DNA of 64,000 nt, from NCBI GenBank assembly GCA_022822905.1, contig JAJDYE010000002.1:1-64000 (forward strand). Direction: 5' to 3'. Made by a program: the position numbers and the translations under genes. The stretch is from Acidimicrobiia bacterium. GTDB lineage: Bacteria > Actinomycetota > Acidimicrobiia > Acidimicrobiales > Bin134. Position 1 is the first letter of the stretch; every line of letters starts with the position of its first letter. Positions 16,668 through 24,600 of the stretch are shown here, one piece after another. The notes beneath the pieces are model-generated. The model did not search any database, had not been told where the DNA came from, and saw nothing but the letters and a program-made list of their open reading frames with translations.

Positions 16668-17888
16668 CTAGGCAGCAGGATTCACCGCATTCCACCGCAG
16701 CGGCATCTCGACGTAGCCGTCGACCAGGCTGGAGTGCAGGCGGCGCAGGGTCCGGGGGTCTTCCACCCCTAGCTCCAGGCCCTCGAAGCGGCCGATGATG
16801 GCCTCAAACATCATCTTGGCCTCCAGTCGGGCCAGTGACGCCCCCAGACAGAAGTGGGGTCCGCCGGCGCCGAAGGCCACGTGCTGGCTGGCGTCGCGGG
16901 TCACGTCCAGCGTGTCGGGGTTCTCGAAGGCCCGCTCGTCCCGGTTGGCCGAGGAGTACCAGATCACCACCGGATCGCCGGCCTTGATCTCCTGGCCCCC
17001 CACCACGGTGTCGTGGGTGGGCCGGCGCACGAACTGCATCACCGGCGTGGTGTAGCGCAACAGCTCCTCCACGGCATTGGGGATGAGCGACGGGTCGTCC
17101 TTGAGGATCTGCATCTGGTGTGGGTTGCGGATGAGCTCCAGCGTGCCGGTGGTGATGAGGTTGCGGGTGGTCTCGGAGCCAGCGTTTTGGAGGAGCATGA
17201 AGAACACGTCGATCTGCATCTGGTCGAGCGACTCCCCTTCGATCTCGGCTTCCATAAGCACGCTGATGAGGTCGTCGTGGGGCTCCTTCTTGCGGATCTC
17301 GCACATCTGGTCGGCGTAGGCGAACATCTGCGCCCCGGCCTCCATCATCTCGTCGGTGGTGTACTTCTCGTCGAAGCCGAACGTGATCTCGGTCCAGTGG
17401 AAGATCTGGTGGCGGTCTTCTTCGGGCACGCCCACCAAGTCGGCGATCACCTGCAAAGGCAGCTCCACCGCGATCTCGCTGACCATCTCACAGCCACTCT
17501 TGTCGGCCACCTGGTCGATCAACCGGGTTACCTGCGACTGGATCCTCTCCTCCAAGTCGCGCACCCGGCGAGGTGTGAATCCCCGATTGACCAGCTTGCG
17601 CATCTTGGTGTGATCGGGCGGGTCCAGGCTGATGAGCATCTGCGAGTTGGCACCGTCGTCAATCGAGGGCGGCTGGTCGCCGGCCAGGAAGGGGTTGGGC
17701 TGGCTCTTGAAGCAATCCGAGTCGCGCGACACCCGCTGCACGTCGGCGTGGCGGCTGACGTTCCAGAAACCGTCCCAGTGCGGGTGCTCGCTCCAGAACA
17801 CCGGATCGTTGTCGCGCTTGTCACGGAAATAGTCGTGGGGGAATCCATTCTTGAATGTCGAGGGATTCCAAAGCTCTAGCGGTTCCAT
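16668..17888 (-). CDS. Cytochrome P450, CYP125/CYP142-like
   Basis: 406 aa. The N-terminus (NGFPHDYFRDKRDNDPVFW, then GFWNVSRHADVQRVSRDSD) and the segment MLISLDPPDHTKMRKLVNRG resemble actinobacterial CYP125-family steroid side-chain hydroxylases. The I-helix has NAGSETTRN, ExxR is in EELLRYTTPV, and the heme loop is FGAGGPHFCLGASLAR. It is the second P450 of the island and is separated from the first by the iron-binding lipoprotein gene. It follows a methyltransferase gene by 18 bp on the same strand, so the two may be co-transcribed. Substrate assignment is inferred only. Confidence 0.92.
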   Translation of the reverse strand: MEPLELWNPSTFKNGFPHDYFRDKRDNDPVFWSEHPHWDGFWNVSRHADVQRVSRDSDCFKSQPNPFLAGDQPPSIDDGANSQMLISLDPPDHTKMRKLVNRGFTPRRVRDLEERIQSQVTRLIDQVADKSGCEMVSEIAVELPLQVIADLVGVPEEDRHQIFHWTEITFGFDEKYTTDEMMEAGAQMFAYADQMCEIRKKEPHDDLISVLMEAEIEGESLDQMQIDVFFMLLQNAGSETTRNLITTGTLELIRNPHQMQILKDDPSLIPNAVEELLRYTTPVMQFVRRPTHDTVVGGQEIKAGDPVVIWYSSANRDERAFENPDTLDVTRDASQHVAFGAGGPHFCLGASLARLEAKMMFEAIIGRFEGLELGVEDPRTLRRLHSSLVDGYVEMPLRWNAVNPAA

Positions 17889-17906
17889 CTCTGCCTCCTG
17901 AGGTCC

Positions 17907-18692
17907 TTAGTTCGAGGGCTTTCGGCCGACAACGGCTATTGAGACAGTGCTCATCATGACAAATCCCGGCGCTCGAACCTGAGCCAGAGCGGTGTCGCCG
18001 TCTTCGGCGCTCACCAGGCCGGCCTCCACCAAACGGGGGATGGCCCGCTCCAGGGCCATGAACCACCACTCCCCGCCAGGCTCGCCGGGCCGCATGGCCC
18101 ACACGTCGCCGATGATGTCGATGTCGGCCGCTCCCAGATCTCGGAAGCGACCGACCAGCCGGACGCCATAGTCGGAATCGCGCCAGTCGGTGGTGACCCC
18201 CGAGGACACGTAGCGGTGGACGGTGGCGTAGGGCTCGGGTAGCGACTGTTCGGCAAAGGACGCAAAAGCGCCGTCCTCCACCATCAGCCAACCGCCGGGC
18301 ACCAGAGCGCCCCACAGCTTCTCGATTATCTCATCGCGCTCCGGCAGGTGCTGGAGAACGGCCCGGGCGTGGACGAGGTCGAAGGCCGACTCGGGCACCG
18401 GGTCGCTGATCACATCGTGCTGTTCCACCACCACATTGGGCAGCACCGGGCGGTGGAACTGGAGGTCGACATCGGTAGACCAGACCGTGCCGTCGGGGCC
18501 CACTCGCTTGCCCAGCCAGGCCGACACCGTTCCGCCGCCCGCACCCAATTCCCAGCACCGCCACCCCGGACTCAGCCCAATGCTGTCCAGAATGCGGCGG
18601 GTTCGGGGATCGCGGGCTTCGGCCAGCATCTCCAGGCGGTTCCGCTCGATCTCCACCTCTTCATCGCGGACCCCATATCGATCATCGGCCAT
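17907..18692 (-). CDS. SAM-dependent class I methyltransferase
   Basis: 261 aa from ATG 18692, which has the ribosome site GAGGAG; an in-frame upstream ATG would overlap the divergent dehydrogenase gene. The SAM-binding motif I is CWELGAGGGTVSAWLGKRVG, followed by the acidic strand end VWSTDVDLQF and the post-motif FDLVHARAVLQHLPERDEII. The protein belongs to the Methyltransf_11/25 group, whose substrates cannot be told from sequence. It sits just upstream of the CYP125-like P450 and is divergent from an acyl-CoA dehydrogenase. Confidence 0.8.
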   Translation of the reverse strand: MADDRYGVRDEEVEIERNRLEMLAEARDPRTRRILDSIGLSPGWRCWELGAGGGTVSAWLGKRVGPDGTVWSTDVDLQFHRPVLPNVVVEQHDVISDPVPESAFDLVHARAVLQHLPERDEIIEKLWGALVPGGWLMVEDGAFASFAEQSLPEPYATVHRYVSSGVTTDWRDSDYGVRLVGRFRDLGAADIDIIGDVWAMRPGEPGGEWWFMALERAIPRLVEAGLVSAEDGDTALAQVRAPGFVMMSTVSIAVVGRKPSN

Positions 18693-18740
18693 GGAGGCTT
18701 CTCCTCTGTTTCCGTCGGCCCCATACCGTATCGTCGCACC

Positions 18741-19982
18741 GTGGCCGACCACTCAGAGGACACCCCGCAGCAAGCGGCATTCCGAGCAGAGGTGCGGGCG
18801 TGGCTGGAAGCCCAGGCCCCGTTGCGGGAGGACGGCGACGGCTGGTCCACTCGCACCACCCATCCCAACGAAGCCGCGGAAAAGGCCCATATGGACCGCT
18901 GTCGAGCGTGGCAGCGGGAGCTGTACGACAGCGGGTGGGCGGCCATCGACTGGCCCGTGGACCACGGCGGCCAGGGCGGGGAGCGGTGGCAGCGGCAGAT
19001 CTTCCAGCAGGAGGCCGCTCAATTCGATGTCACCAGCGGCTTTCTCGCCGCCGGTATCGCCCTGGCCGGTCCGGCCATCGGCCACTTCGGCACCGATGAG
19101 CAGAAGGCCCGCCACCTGGAGCCCATGCTGCGGGGCGACGTGGTGTGGTGCCAGCTGTTCAGCGAGCCCGGCGCCGGATCCGATCTGGCCAACCTGGCAA
19201 CGAGGGCCGAACGCGACGGTGACGAGTTCGTGGTACACGGGCAAAAGGTGTGGAACTCATCGGCCCACTTGTCGGACTGGGGAATCCTGCTGGCCCGCAC
19301 CGATTCCGACGCCCCCAAGCACAAGGGGATCACGTTCTTCCTGCTGGATATGGCCACCCCCGGCGTGGACCCCCGTCCCATACGCACCATCAACGGGTCG
19401 TCCCACTTCAACGAGGTGTTCTTGAGCGACGTGCGGGTCCCGGCCGAAAACGTGGTCGGCGAGGTGAACAGCGGATGGGCGGTGGCCCGCCTCGTGCTGG
19501 CCAACGAGTCCACCATGATCGGCGGCGGCATGGACCGGGCCGACAGCGCGGCCAACTTGATCGCCCTGGCCCGGCGGTGGGGCACGGCCCAAGACCCGAT
19601 GGTTCGCCAGGAGCTGGCCCAGGCCTACACCAGAGAGAAGCTGTTGGATTGGATGGGCCGGCGATTGCAAGAGGACGTGCGCCGGGGCCGTCAGCCCAGC
19701 TTCGACGGCTCGACGCTGAAGGTTTTCTGGTCGGAGAGCCGCCGCGACCGGGGCAACCTCGGCGTGGGAATGCTGGGGGGATACGGGGTGGCAGGCGACC
19801 ACGCCGACACCGGCGTGTGGGCCAACGAGGCGCTTAACCGGTTCTGGGGCTCCATCGGCGGCGGCACCGACGAGGTACACCGCAACAACATGGCCGAGCG
19901 GGTACTCGGACTGCCCCCGGAGCCCCGGGTGGACAAGCACGTCCCGTGGCGGGAGCAGGTGGGCGGACCCGTGCCGAAATAG
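18741..19982 (+). CDS. Acyl-CoA dehydrogenase
   Basis: 413 aa from a GTG start (VADHSEDTPQQAAFRAEVRAWL); a much longer frame upstream is antisense to the methyltransferase and has no family match. It has the ACAD signature WCQLFSEPGAGSDLANLATRA, the FAD-contact segment VWNSSAHLSDWGILLARTD and the C-terminal LGGYGVAGDHADTG with GTDEVHRNNMAERVLG. The enzyme oxidises an acyl-CoA at the alpha-beta carbons and passes electrons to ETF. It belongs to the large ACADs used for branched or steroid-derived acyl-CoAs. It is transcribed divergently from the methyltransferase-P450 genes across only 48 bp. Confidence 0.92.
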   Translation: MADHSEDTPQQAAFRAEVRAWLEAQAPLREDGDGWSTRTTHPNEAAEKAHMDRCRAWQRELYDSGWAAIDWPVDHGGQGGERWQRQIFQQEAAQFDVTSGFLAAGIALAGPAIGHFGTDEQKARHLEPMLRGDVVWCQLFSEPGAGSDLANLATRAERDGDEFVVHGQKVWNSSAHLSDWGILLARTDSDAPKHKGITFFLLDMATPGVDPRPIRTINGSSHFNEVFLSDVRVPAENVVGEVNSGWAVARLVLANESTMIGGGMDRADSAANLIALARRWGTAQDPMVRQELAQAYTREKLLDWMGRRLQEDVRRGRQPSFDGSTLKVFWSESRRDRGNLGVGMLGGYGVAGDHADTGVWANEALNRFWGSIGGGTDEVHRNNMAERVLGLPPEPRVDKHVPWREQVGGPVPK

Positions 19983-20045
19983 TGGTGAAGAATTGCTCTC
20001 AGCCGCGATCACATTTTCCGATTGCGGCAGTAAGCTGGGCCCAAG

Positions 20046-20645
20046 ATGGCTGACCAAGCCAAGTTCGCCGAGCAGGCCATGGTCTACATGGACCAGCTCT
20101 ATTCGGCAGCCCGGCGAATGACCCGAAACACGGCCGACGCCGAAGACCTGGTACAGGAGACCTACCTGAGGGCCTACCGGGGCTTCGGCAACTTCCAGGA
20201 GGGCACCAACCTGCGGGCCTGGCTGTTCCGCATCCTCACCAATGCGTTCATCAACTCCTACCGGAGCAAGCAGCGCAAGCCGAAGTCGGTAGACCTGGCC
20301 GGTGTGGAGGACCTGTACCTGCACCAGCGGCTGGGGGGCGACACCAAGGCCAAGCTGGGGGCCAGCGCCGAGGAAGTGCTGATGGAGACCATCACCGAGT
20401 CGGAGATCGTGGACGCCCTGGAGTCGCTGCCCGAGGAGTACCGGATTGCGGTGCTTTTGGCCGACGTGGAGGGTTTCGCCTACAAGGAGATCGCCGAAAT
20501 CCTGGACGTGCCCATGGGCACGGTGATGAGCAGGCTGCATCGGGGAAGAAAAACGCTACAGAAGCGGTTGTTAGAGTTCGGACAAACCAGGGGCTGGGTG
20601 GATCCACCCGACCCCGACCGGGCGCCGGCTCCGGCTGGCATCTGA
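20046..20645 (+). CDS. ECF RNA polymerase sigma factor, SigH/SigR type
   Basis: 199 aa. Region 2 reads [34 protein letters not shown] with the [19 protein letters not shown] segment. Region 4 is [49 protein letters not shown]. These match the redox-responsive SigH (Mycobacterium)/SigR (Streptomyces) group. The next gene, 17 bp downstream, encodes a small RsrA-like protein, which is the conserved partner arrangement. The likely role is a disulfide-stress or heat regulon; target promoters were not identified here. Confidence 0.92.
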   Translation: MADQAKFAEQAMVYMDQLYSAARRMTRNTADAEDLVQETYLRAYRGFGNFQEGTNLRAWLFRILTNAFINSYRSKQRKPKSVDLAGVEDLYLHQRLGGDTKAKLGASAEEVLMETITESEIVDALESLPEEYRIAVLLADVEGFAYKEIAEILDVPMGTVMSRLHRGRKTLQKRLLEFGQTRGWVDPPDPDRAPAPAGI

Positions 20646-20662
20646 TTCTTGGAGGCACCGCG

Positions 20663-20947
20663 ATGGGCAGCGAACAGCATTGCTTGGGGGTACCCAACCA
20701 GTGCGATCTCTCGCGCCAGCTCATCGCCCGGGCATTGGACGGCCAACCCACGCTGGAGAGCATCAGCCAAGTGCGCCTAGAGCTGGCCAACTGCCTCCCC
20801 TGTGTTCAGATCCTCGATGTGGAGGTGCGCTTCAAGCTGGCCATGGGCCAGGCCTGTCGGGAGTCGGCCCCCGCCTCCCTGCAAATCCGCATCACCGAGA
20901 CCCTCCAGCGCGTGGTGCTCGACGACCTGGATATCCAAGATTTCTGA
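20663..20947 (+). CDS. RsrA-like anti-sigma factor with altered zinc motif
   Basis: 94 aa, ATG preceded by GGAGG. The position after a SigH/SigR-type sigma gene, the length and the layout match RsrA/RshA redox-sensing anti-sigma factors: an N-terminal Cys (NQCDLSRQLIARALDG), a central ELANCLPC and a later Cys (GQACRESAP). In the family the central motif is HxxxCxxC. Here the His position is Glu (ExxxCxxC), although both cysteines remain. Zinc could be held by another residue, or the protein may sense redox without zinc. The C-terminal helix (LQIRITETLQRVVLDDL) is as expected. Confidence 0.75.
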   Translation: MGSEQHCLGVPNQCDLSRQLIARALDGQPTLESISQVRLELANCLPCVQILDVEVRFKLAMGQACRESAPASLQIRITETLQRVVLDDLDIQDF

Positions 20948-21005
20948 GCGTGCGGCCCAACTGCCCGGCGTGGAGTCACCGCAACCAGACCACTAGGGTG
21001 AGCGC

Positions 21006-21182
21006 ATGGATTTGATCGCCGCCGTGGTGTGGCACTGGTGGATCGCTTTGCTGCTGGTTATCGGGACAGTTCCCTTGGTAATCGCCACCATCGTCGGCTA
21101 CTTCACCAAAGTGGTGGCCCCCCGCTACAACAGCCGGCACCAGCGGGAAACCAGAGCTCAGAGCGCCGGCGAATCCGAGTAA
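21006..21182 (+). CDS. Small single-pass membrane protein
   Basis: 58 aa (MDLIAAVVWHWWIALLLVIG at the N-terminus), too short for the usual ORF cut-off. One hydrophobic helix of ~25 residues is followed by a basic segment (YFTKVVAPRYNSRHQRETR), giving a likely N-out/C-in topology. It ends 6 bp before the DUF2342 gene and probably shares its message. I do not recognise a family. Support comes from its coding-like codon use, position and membrane profile. Confidence 0.5.
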   Translation: MDLIAAVVWHWWIALLLVIGTVPLVIATIVGYFTKVVAPRYNSRHQRETRAQSAGESE

Positions 21183-21188
21183 TCCCCG

Positions 21189-22271
21189 GTGGTTGCAGCA
21201 GCCGATCCCGTCGACTGGCGGCTGGCTGAGCGAGTAGCCAAAAGGGTGGGCGGCCACGAGCCGTTCCTCGACTCCTATCACTACCGCAGCCTCGCCCCCG
21301 AACTCGCCGAGTTCACCGCCCAAGCCGAGGAGATGGTGGCGGCCGAAACCGGGCTGAAGTCGATGTGCGGCGCGGCCCGGGCCCGAGTGACCACCCGAGC
21401 CGGATGGGTTGACGCCAACGTGGCCTCCTTCCAGCGCCTGCTGCGCCCGGTGACCGACAAGATGGCCGAGCGGGTGTCGGCCTCGTGGTTCGCCCCGTTG
21501 GCCCAGCGGGTGAGCGGCACCGAGATGGGAGCGGTGCTGGGCTGGATGTCTACCCGGGTGCTGGGCCAATACGACCTGCTCATCATCGAGGACGACCGGC
21601 CCGAAGACCAAGACATGGTCTATTACGTGGGCCCCAACGTGATGGCGCTCGAGCACAGGCACGGATTCGACCCCCGCCAGTTCCGCCTGTGGCTGGCCCT
21701 GCACGAGACCACCCACCGGGCCCAGTTCACCGGCATCGAGTGGCTGCGGCCCCACTTCCTGGGGTTGGTGCAAGAGGCCCTCGATGCCGCCGAGCCCGAC
21801 CTGGAGCACTTCAAGCAGGTGGCCAAGCAGGTGATGGACGCCCGTCGACGGGGCGAGGATCTGATGGCCGACGGAGGCCTCCCCGCCCTTCTGGCCACCC
21901 CCGAGCAGAAGGTGGTGCTGGACCGCATCGGCGGCATGATGAGCCTGTTGGAGGGCCACGGCGACGTGACCATGGACCGGGCCGGCGCCGGCCACATCCC
22001 CGACGCCACCCGCTTCGCCCGGGTGCTGCGCCACCGCCGCAACTCGGCCAAGGGGGTGTCCAAGCTGGTGCAGCGCATGATCGGCATCGAGGCCAAGCTG
22101 AACCAGTACGCCGCCGGCGAGGCGTTCATCGAGACGGTGGAAGCCAGAGGCGGCCCCGAACTCTTGAACCGGGCGTGGGAGTGTTCCGAACGCCTCCCCA
22201 CCATGACCGAGATCCGCAACCCGCAGCAATGGATCGACCGGGTCAACGGCACCCCTGCCCTGGCCAGCTGA
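21189..22271 (+). CDS. Zinc-dependent metalloprotease-like DUF2342 protein (coenzyme F420 biosynthesis-associated)
   Basis: 360 aa from a GTG start. The metalloprotease motif HETTHRAQF (HExxH) is visible in FRLWLALHETTHRAQFTGIEW, with conserved helices around it (YYVGPNVMALEHRHGFDPRQF). This matches the actinobacterial DUF2342 family, annotated as F420-biosynthesis-associated and found next to tilS and hpt, as it is here and in Mycobacterium (Rv3626c). Its substrate is not known. It is the first large gene of a short plus-strand run DUF2342-tilS-hpt. Confidence 0.88.
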   Translation: MVAAADPVDWRLAERVAKRVGGHEPFLDSYHYRSLAPELAEFTAQAEEMVAAETGLKSMCGAARARVTTRAGWVDANVASFQRLLRPVTDKMAERVSASWFAPLAQRVSGTEMGAVLGWMSTRVLGQYDLLIIEDDRPEDQDMVYYVGPNVMALEHRHGFDPRQFRLWLALHETTHRAQFTGIEWLRPHFLGLVQEALDAAEPDLEHFKQVAKQVMDARRRGEDLMADGGLPALLATPEQKVVLDRIGGMMSLLEGHGDVTMDRAGAGHIPDATRFARVLRHRRNSAKGVSKLVQRMIGIEAKLNQYAAGEAFIETVEARGGPELLNRAWECSERLPTMTEIRNPQQWIDRVNGTPALAS

Positions 22272-22302
22272 TCGCGTCGGCCACCGCGGCGCAGCCGGTT
22301 TG

Positions 22303-23163
22303 ATGATTCCTGAACTGCTGGAGCGCTGCACCTTCCCCTCTGCGGGCACCGCAGTGGACTGTGCGGTGTCGGGCGGGCAGGATTCGCTGGCGCTTTTGGT
22401 GCTGGCCTCTGAAGCAGGATGTTCGGTGACCGCCTGGCATGTGGACCACGGCCTGCGGCCCGGCTCAGCGGGCGAGGCCGAGGTGGTGGCTCAGGCGGCA
22501 AACCGCTGGGGGGCGGCCTTCGAGGCCCGCATCGCCCAATGCGAGCCCGGCCCCAATCTGGAAGCCCGAGCCCGGGAAGCCCGCTATCAGGTACTGCCCG
22601 AAGGGGTGCTCACCGGCCATACCGCGGATGACCAAGCCGAGACGGTGCTGTTGAACCTCATGCGAGGAGCGGGCCTGGACGGTTTGGCCGGCATCAACCC
22701 GGCCCGCCGCCCGCTGCTGGCCCTGCGCCGCCACGAGACCCAAGCGCTGTGCGACTCCCTCGGATTGGAGCCGGTGCAAGACCCGTCCAACCTCGACCCC
22801 GCCCACCGCCGCAACCGAGTCCGCCAAGAGTTGCTGCCACTGCTTTGCGACATCGCCGATCGCGACGTGGTTCCCATCATCGCCCGGGGCGCGGGCTTGA
22901 TGGGCGGCATCCGCGACTTGCTCGATGAGCTGGCCGCCGCCATCGACCCCACCGATGCCAAGGCGATGGCCGAGGCCCCCGAGCCCCTGGCCCAGATGGC
23001 GCTGCGGCGCTGGATCCAGCGGGGAACCAGCGCCGAGCACCCGCCCGATGCCGCCGCCATTGAACGGGTCATGGCCGTGGTCCGAAACGAGATTCGATCC
23101 ACCGAAATTGGCGGAGGCTGGCGGGTTACCCGATCTTCCCAACGGCTCGGCCTCCAAAGATAA
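22303..23163 (+). CDS. tilS: tRNA(Ile)-lysidine synthetase
   Basis: 286 aa. The enzyme converts the wobble C of the CAU-anticodon tRNA-Ile to lysidine so that it reads AUA codons. The ATP pyrophosphatase PP-loop SGGQDSLALLVLA lies near the N-terminus, followed by WHVDHGLRPGSAGEAEVV and TGHTADDQAETVLLNLMRG. The downstream segment DPSNLDPAHRRNRVRQELLPLL is also typical. It is short compared with Gram-negative TilS, as usual for actinobacteria, lacking the large C-terminal domain. ATG 22303 is preferred over the TTG one codon upstream. Confidence 0.93.
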   Translation: MIPELLERCTFPSAGTAVDCAVSGGQDSLALLVLASEAGCSVTAWHVDHGLRPGSAGEAEVVAQAANRWGAAFEARIAQCEPGPNLEARAREARYQVLPEGVLTGHTADDQAETVLLNLMRGAGLDGLAGINPARRPLLALRRHETQALCDSLGLEPVQDPSNLDPAHRRNRVRQELLPLLCDIADRDVVPIIARGAGLMGGIRDLLDELAAAIDPTDAKAMAEAPEPLAQMALRRWIQRGTSAEHPPDAAAIERVMAVVRNEIRSTEIGGGWRVTRSSQRLGLQR

Positions 23164-23183
23164 GCACCACTAGGTTGGCCCTC

Positions 23184-23741
23184 GTGTCCACCGAGGCGAC
23201 CACCGGCAACGGCGACCCCGGCCCGATCCTGATCTCCAACGACGAGCTGACAAACTGCATCGCCGACCTCGGTTCCCGCATCACCGCCGACTACCAGGGC
23301 CGGGCGCCCCTGCTGGTGGGGGTGCTCAAGGGCGCCTTCATGTTCATGGCCGATCTGGCCCGGGCCATCGACCTCCCGGTGGAGTTCGACTTCATGGCGG
23401 TGTCTTCGTACGGCAGCTCCACCCGCACCAGCGGCGTGGTGCGGATTGTCAAAGACCTCGACCTGGACCTGGCCGGGCGCGACGTGATCCTGGTGGAAGA
23501 CATCATCGACAGCGGCTTGACCCTCAACTACCTCCGCAAGAACCTGGCCGCCCGCAACCCGGCCAGCCTCGAAGTGTGCGCCCTGTTGGTGCGCAAGGGC
23601 CGCCAATACGAAGACCTCGACCTGCGCTACGTGGGCTTCGAGATTCCGCCCGACTTCGTGGTGGGCTACGGACTCGACGTCGGCGAGCGCTACCGCCAAC
23701 TCCCCCACATCTGCCAATACCAGCCGAACAGCAATTCATAA
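23184..23741 (+). CDS. hpt: Hypoxanthine phosphoribosyltransferase
   Basis: About 185 aa. It salvages hypoxanthine and guanine with PRPP. The PRPP-binding motif VILVEDIIDSGLTLNYL is present, as are LVGVLKGAFMFMADLARAID and the substrate loop VSSYGSSTRTSGVVRI. The start may be GTG 23184 or TTG 23175; neither has a good ribosome site. It follows tilS closely. In many actinobacteria ftsH comes next; here a Tad pilus operon does. Confidence 0.93.
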   Translation: MSTEATTGNGDPGPILISNDELTNCIADLGSRITADYQGRAPLLVGVLKGAFMFMADLARAIDLPVEFDFMAVSSYGSSTRTSGVVRIVKDLDLDLAGRDVILVEDIIDSGLTLNYLRKNLAARNPASLEVCALLVRKGRQYEDLDLRYVGFEIPPDFVVGYGLDVGERYRQLPHICQYQPNSNS

Positions 23742-23777
23742 AAATATCTGAAATACATCTTGCTTCAGCAGGCAAGG

Positions 23778-23795
23778 TGTGGCAGATTGGCCACA
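23778..23795. repeat. Short inverted repeat in the hpt-Tad gap
   Basis: TGTGGC-AGATTG-GCCACA, with 6-bp perfect arms and a 6-nt loop, lies in the 100-bp gap between hpt and the Tad operon. No T-run follows, so it is a weak terminator candidate and could equally be an operator for the Tad genes. I see no convincing riboswitch in this gap. Confidence 0.35.
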
Positions 23796-23841
23796 TCGGA
23801 GCGACTAGACGGCTCCCTCCCCGACCTTCCGGACACAACCC

Positions 23842-24600
23842 ATGCGGATGGCAAGCGAGGATCGCCGACGACAGCTCCCCTGGGTGGCCCTCGGGCTGAC
23901 CGTCACTCTCACCGCGGCGATCATCTTCGCCCTGTGGGCATCGTCACTGAGCAGCCGCACTGCGGTGGCGGTGGCTGCCCGTGACATCTCCTCTGGCTCG
24001 ACTGTTGAGATCGAAGACCTCCGAGCCGTGGAAGTCGCCAGCGGCCAAGGAGCGGGATTTGTACCGATGGCCGATTTGGAGTTCGTGGTGGGCCGGACCG
24101 TCCGAACCTCTATTCCCGAGGGGACGATTTTCCATCCGGGCATGCTGTCAACGAACTCGCTGATTGACCGAGGAGCAGCCGTCGTCGGCGCTGTGCTCCA
24201 GCCAGGCGAATATCCGATTGCCCATCTCAGCCCAGGGCAACCAGTTGGGGTAGTGATAACGAGCCATTCCAACCAGCCGAATGCCGTGGATCGAATTGAC
24301 CGCGTGAATCGGTCTGCATCGCCGGACACTCTGGATGCGGCCATCCAAGCCACGGTCGCCGAAGTGAGTGAAATCCGGGAATCAGGCCGACAAGCGCTTT
24401 TTCTCTCGTTACTGGCCTCCGCTGACGACGCAGTGGTCATTAGCAAGGCAGCTTCTTCCAACGAGCTGCGCCTAATCCTCTTGCCCAACAAATCCCAAGA
24501 AGCCTCTCGGGAAGAGCAACGAGATGACTCCCAAGAAGCCTCTCAAGTGGCAGGCAGGCTGACGAGGTCTCACCAGGTAGTGGCTAGGACAGGTCCATGA
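23842..24600 (+). CDS. SAF-domain pilus assembly protein, CpaB/RcpC-like
   Basis: 252 aa with an N-terminal membrane anchor (LPWVALGLTVTLTAAIIFALW) and an SAF domain (VAVAARDISSGSTVEIEDLRAVEVAS, then VVGRTVRTSIPEGTIFHPGML). CpaB-like proteins sit in the envelope and help assemble Tad/Flp pili. The C-terminus carries an imperfect Ser/Gln/Glu-rich repeat (SQEASREEQRDDSQEASQ) that is probably disordered. The stop overlaps the next start (ATGA). It is the first gene of a ~9-kb operon. Confidence 0.75.
   Translation: MRMASEDRRRQLPWVALGLTVTLTAAIIFALWASSLSSRTAVAVAARDISSGSTVEIEDLRAVEVASGQGAGFVPMADLEFVVGRTVRTSIPEGTIFHPGMLSTNSLIDRGAAVVGAVLQPGEYPIAHLSPGQPVGVVITSHSNQPNAVDRIDRVNRSASPDTLDAAIQATVAEVSEIRESGRQALFLSLLASADDAVVISKAASSNELRLILLPNKSQEASREEQRDDSQEASQVAGRLTRSHQVVARTGP

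Noticed and set aside
19257-20540. Minus-strand ORF of 427 codons across the acyl-CoA dehydrogenase and sigma gene.
   Set aside because: No domain, crosses two well-supported plus-strand genes and lacks a ribosome site.
20976-22349. Long minus-strand ORF of 457 codons over the DUF2342 gene.
   Set aside because: Composition is His/Gly/Leu-rich without any family motif; it is the antisense shadow of a GC-rich gene with clear conserved motifs.
23742-23841. A c-di-GMP riboswitch in front of the Tad operon.
   Set aside because: The gap is only 100 bp and lacks the conserved GEMM core; only a 6-bp hairpin is visible.
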